Positions 61,562 through 64,000 of a stretch of 64,000 bases of DNA are shown here, piece by piece. The DNA comes from Paenibacillus sp. MAEPY2. GTDB taxonomy: Bacteria > Bacillota > Bacilli > Paenibacillales > Paenibacillaceae. The stretch covers positions 124,001-188,000 of the forward strand of contig NZ_AWUK01000026.1 of assembly GCF_000499205.1 (NCBI RefSeq). The letters run 5' to 3'. The notes under the pieces were generated by a model. It had not been told where the DNA came from. It saw only the letters and a list, made by a program, of their open reading frames with translations, and made no database searches. The position numbers and the translations under genes were made by a program. The first letter of the stretch is position 1; each line of letters opens with the position of its first letter.

Positions 61562-61631
61562 TCATTCACCACCTCTTATGTATTTATGGAACAACAAATG
61601 TAATCGAATAGTTTAATTCAGTCGATAATAT

Positions 61632-61657
61632 TGTAACAAAACATTTATTTTGTATCA
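61632..61657. promoter_or_regulatory. ArsR-type operator, autoregulatory
   Basis: TGTAACAAAA and TTTTGTATCA form an imperfect inverted repeat (8 of 10 pairs), 71 bases upstream of the ArsR-type gene. The half-sites recur before the GH2 operon. Confidence 0.6.
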
Positions 61658-61743
61658 AATTGCTTTTTACTTCATCATTAATCTTCGTTTTCATACAATT
61701 TCTGTGTGTTTCCTATCGGAATGAAACCATAGCTCCAAACCAA

Positions 61744-61769
61744 AAAAACCGCCATGTTAGGCGGATTTT
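61744..61769. terminator. terminator of the P450 gene
   Basis: CCGCC-ATGTTA-GGCGG flanked by A7 on the left and T5 on the right; on the minus strand it gives a T-tailed hairpin about 50 bases after the P450 stop. Confidence 0.75.
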
Positions 61770-61816
61770 TGGGGTGTATAGGTTCCTCTTGCCAATAAAA
61801 GCTCCAACTCTTTGTG

Positions 61817-63079
61817 CTAAAATGCGACAGGCAAGGCAGCCAAGCTCTGTGAACTTAGCGCCAAATGCCACTCAATGTTTTCCCGAGGAATATTAAGTCG
61901 CAGATTAGGCATACGTCTTAACAATGTTGTAAAGGCGATATCTCCCTCCACACGAGCAAGCGGAGCCCCCAAGCAGGAATGAATGCCATGACCAAAAGCC
62001 AGATGACGATTAATATGACGTGTAACATCCAGATCCTCTGGCTGTTCAAACTGAAGCTCATCCCGATTGGCAGATTTCAACACGGGAATGACCATATCTC
62101 CCTTTTTAATCCGTTGTCCTGCCAGCTCGATATCCTGAGTCGCAAACCGAGGTCCAGCAATGGTTGCAGGTCCATTAAAACGCAGCAATTCCTCGACAGC
62201 AGACGGGGCCAGACTGAGATCAGCCTTGAGTTTCTCCAATTGTTCAGGATGATCCAATAACATCATTGCACCTGTAGCAATCAGATTGGATGTCGTCTCA
62301 TGACCGGCAAAGATCAATAATGTAATCATGGACAGCAGTTCAGGTTCACTGAGTCGATCGCCCTCTTCTTCAATAGCAATCAATTGACTAATCAAGTCAT
62401 CCGCAGGATGTTTGCGTTTCTCAGCTACCAGCTGCGCAGTATAGTCCCCGAAGGCTCGAAGATGCTCCTCTACTCCCGGATCACGCACTCCCAAACCCAA
62501 ACCGTGTGCAATCGCGGAGGACCAGTTCTGGATCTGAGGGCGATCTGATTTAGGCACACCCAGCATATCGGATATCACATGGATCGGTAAGGGAAAGGCG
62601 TAGTCCTTAACCAAATCCATCTCACCCTGGGCTTGAACCTGATCCAGTAATTCATCAGCAATCTGCTGTACACGCGGGCGAAGACTTTCCATATATTTGG
62701 GCGTAAAGGCTTTGGAGACCAGTCGACGTAATCGCCGATGATCAGGCTCATCCACGGAGAGCATCGATTTTCCGGTGAAGAACGTCGGAGGGGCATCTGG
62801 ATCTATATTGCCTACATAGGCTTTCAGGGCATTCTCATTACCGTCGATGGATTGCGGGTCTACTGTGAAGTGCGCATGATCTTTAAGTACCTGTGAAGCT
62901 TCTTCCATTCGTGTAACCAACCACTGTCCGCGATCTGTGCCACCCATTGGCAGAGACACTGGAATAACAGGACCTGTTTCACGCAACTGCTTGATAAGTG
63001 AAAACGGGTTTTCACCACTATCCCCACTAAACAGACTTAGCGCTGCTTGTTGTGAAGCATTAAGATCTAACTCACTCAT
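61817..63079 (-). CDS. Cytochrome P450
   Basis: This soluble bacterial P450 has about 420 residues. The I-helix motif is LLIFAGHETTSNLIATG, and the K-helix ExxR is in VEELLRFNG. The heme loop LAFGHGIHSCLGAPLAR has the ligand Cys at about residue 369. It is complete and of normal length, resembling the CYP107/CYP109 type that hydroxylates macrolides, fatty acids or terpenes. No ferredoxin or reductase gene is adjacent. I use the ATG at 63079 with GGGTGG upstream. It is controlled by the divergent TetR through the double palindrome at 63345-63401. Confidence 0.94.
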   Translation of the reverse strand: MSELDLNASQQAALSLFSGDSGENPFSLIKQLRETGPVIPVSLPMGGTDRGQWLVTRMEEASQVLKDHAHFTVDPQSIDGNENALKAYVGNIDPDAPPTFFTGKSMLSVDEPDHRRLRRLVSKAFTPKYMESLRPRVQQIADELLDQVQAQGEMDLVKDYAFPLPIHVISDMLGVPKSDRPQIQNWSSAIAHGLGLGVRDPGVEEHLRAFGDYTAQLVAEKRKHPADDLISQLIAIEEEGDRLSEPELLSMITLLIFAGHETTSNLIATGAMMLLDHPEQLEKLKADLSLAPSAVEELLRFNGPATIAGPRFATQDIELAGQRIKKGDMVIPVLKSANRDELQFEQPEDLDVTRHINRHLAFGHGIHSCLGAPLARVEGDIAFTTLLRRMPNLRLNIPRENIEWHLALSSQSLAALPVAF

Positions 63080-63119
63080 TATAACCACCCTTTCGCTTCG
63101 ACAATTTTATTAGGTTAAA

Positions 63120-63320
63120 CTATTGCATATTGGAGGGACTTCCTGGCGATAACCAACCTTCACAAAAATCACGGTACGTTATGTCTGCGAGAGCTGCTTC
63201 TACTGCTTTCTGAAACGGGAACAGGGCATCCTCGTGCTTCGCATATTGCGATACAATGATGTTCTGCATATCCATGACCAGAAGTGCAGCTTTGTTATGA
63301 TCACTCTCCATGAGTTGCAC
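63120..63320 (-). pseudogene. Isochorismatase-like hydrolase remnant
   Basis: Residues 10-45 (KAALLVMDMQNIIVSQYAKH) are the typical beginning of an isochorismatase-family hydrolase, with the catalytic Asp in VMDMQN. After about 45 residues the sequence changes to an unrelated tail (ITYRDFCEGWLSPGSPSNMQ) and stops at 66 residues, about one third of the family length. It is the first frame after the divergent promoter, upstream of the P450 gene, and seems to be a deletion product. It may still provide the ribosome entry to the P450 transcript. Confidence 0.65.
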
Positions 63321-63344
63321 ATCCCTCTCGTTTTGATTAAGATT

Positions 63345-63401
63345 AAGGGGAGAACTCTCCGCTTATCCTCTTCTTGATATTAAACGGAGAGTTCTCCCCT
63401 T
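63345..63401. promoter_or_regulatory. Double TetR operator between P450 and TetR genes
   Basis: AAGGGGAGAACTCTCCG and its exact reverse complement CGGAGAGTTCTCCCCTT stand 23 bases apart. Each half is itself a palindrome (GGAGA-N2-TCTCC). The pair lies in the divergent promoter region, ideal for two TetR dimers controlling both directions. Confidence 0.75.
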
Positions 63402-63440
63402 GTCAAATTTTGGAGGTTGAAGGATAGGAAGTGACAGACA

Positions 63441-64000
63441 GTGGATAAAACCAACACAACCTCTCGTTCGGAACGACGGGATGCAGCCGAGAACCGCCAA
63501 CGTATTCTGAATGTGGCTTTCAGATTATTTGAGCTGCACGGTGTCGAGCGGGTCAGCATGAATCAGATCGCTTCCGAAGCGCAGATTGGAGCGGGCACTT
63601 TATACCGCAGATACCGCAATAAGAGTGAGTTATGTATGGACTTGATCAAAGATAACGCAGCGTTGTTCTTCGAGGATGTAGAGACATACCTGCAGGAGAA
63701 CGCATTGCAGCCCCCATCTGAGCGGTTGCGTGGTCTGCTGACGTTATTTATCCAGTTCAGAGAGAAAAATGCGGAGCTGCTCTCGGGCATCGAGAATGCG
63801 GTATATCAGGGATCAGACTCCAGAACCTCAAGTCCCCTATATGACCAATTGCATCAGCAGCTATTCGAGTTATTTGAAGAAATAGCAACAGAGACCGACG
63901 CATCACAGGCCATCAGCTTGTTCAAAACAGACATGCTCCTGACCGCCATGAGCAATGATTCCTATCTGTTTCAAAAAAACGTGCGCGGCAACTCTCCCGA
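63441..64000 (+). CDS. TetR-family regulator, cut by the window end
   Basis: The frame begins at a GTG at 63441 and stays open for 186 codons to the end of the window, so the C-terminus is missing. The N-terminus is the TetR HTH domain: RQRILNVAFRLFELHGVERV, MNQIASEAQIGAGTLYRRY and RNKSELCMDL. The rest is the helical ligand domain. It is divergent from the P450 gene, with two palindromic operators between, so it is the likely repressor of P450 expression. Confidence 0.9.
   Translation, partial: MDKTNTTSRSERRDAAENRQRILNVAFRLFELHGVERVSMNQIASEAQIGAGTLYRRYRNKSELCMDLIKDNAALFFEDVETYLQENALQPPSERLRGLLTLFIQFREKNAELLSGIENAVYQGSDSRTSSPLYDQLHQQLFELFEEIATETDASQAISLFKTDMLLTAMSNDSYLFQKNVRGNSP

Noticed and set aside
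1..64000. CRISPR arrays, tRNA or rRNA genes, insertion sequences, prophage or attachment sites
   Set aside because: I found no repeat-spacer pattern, no RNA gene signature, no transposase or integrase frame and no flanking direct repeats.

Overview
The window reads as a chromosomal segment of a spore-forming, low-to-mid GC Firmicute, most likely a Paenibacillus. This is inferred from three CUT1 sugar-uptake systems with YesM/YesN-type two-component or AraC regulators, a gerA-type germinant receptor operon, AGGAGG-type ribosome sites, cre-like boxes and many short T-tailed terminators. No tRNA, rRNA, CRISPR array, insertion sequence or phage gene was seen. Most genes lie on the minus strand.

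Layout. (1) 1-8.7 kb: a YesN/YesM two-component pair followed by an LplA-type binding lipoprotein, then a second CUT1 operon (binding protein plus two permeases) behind an AraC regulator. (2) 8.8-13.2 kb: a broken metallo-beta-lactamase gene, an SMR-SMR-TetR efflux operon with a palindromic operator, and metE on the plus strand. (3) 13.2-27 kb: a cell-envelope block. It holds a VanG/VanC-like operon (serine/alanine racemase, VanXY-type D,D-peptidase, D-Ala-D-Ser-type ligase), an ECF sigma/anti-sigma pair, an operon of CwlD-like amidase, SGNH hydrolase, MBOAT acyltransferase, DHHW protein and DUF4358 lipoprotein, a polysaccharide deacetylase, and an OmpR/HisKA two-component pair. (4) 27-39.5 kb: a secreted GH18 protein, GNAT, aminotransferase, methyltransferase/FAD reductase pair, a ger operon with a sigma-G-like promoter, and MarR/MFS. 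(5) 39.5-60.6 kb: two glycan-use loci. The first has GH51, a CUT1 transporter, a two-component pair, AraC, and a divergent sulfatase with two half-size CHR transporters. The second has an aldose epimerase, two tandem GH2 enzymes, a CUT1 transporter and an ArsR-type regulator. (6) 60.6-64 kb: a cytochrome P450 behind a broken isochorismatase-like gene, divergent from a TetR gene cut by the window end.

The strongest new signal is regulatory. Three promoters in the envelope block carry the same 19-base element, TCTGCAYTT-N2-TCTKYATC, exactly 9 bases upstream of a -10 box. They drive the response regulator/kinase pair, the deacetylase, and the amidase-SGNH-MBOAT-DHHW-DUF4358 operon. This defines a probable two-component regulon for amidase processing, N-deacetylation and O-acylation of a cell-wall polymer. 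It sits next to an operon predicted to change the peptidoglycan terminus from D-Ala to D-Ser. It is the best candidate here for an undescribed system.

Sugar genes show carbon-catabolite control: cre-like boxes precede all four binding-protein genes. In the GH2 locus the cre overlaps the -35 box of a canonical promoter, and a matching inverted repeat lies before both the ArsR gene and its target. Scattered gene remnants (metallo-beta-lactamase, LLM flavin monooxygenase, two TetR pieces, isochorismatase) mark sites of past insertion or deletion, especially around the envelope block.
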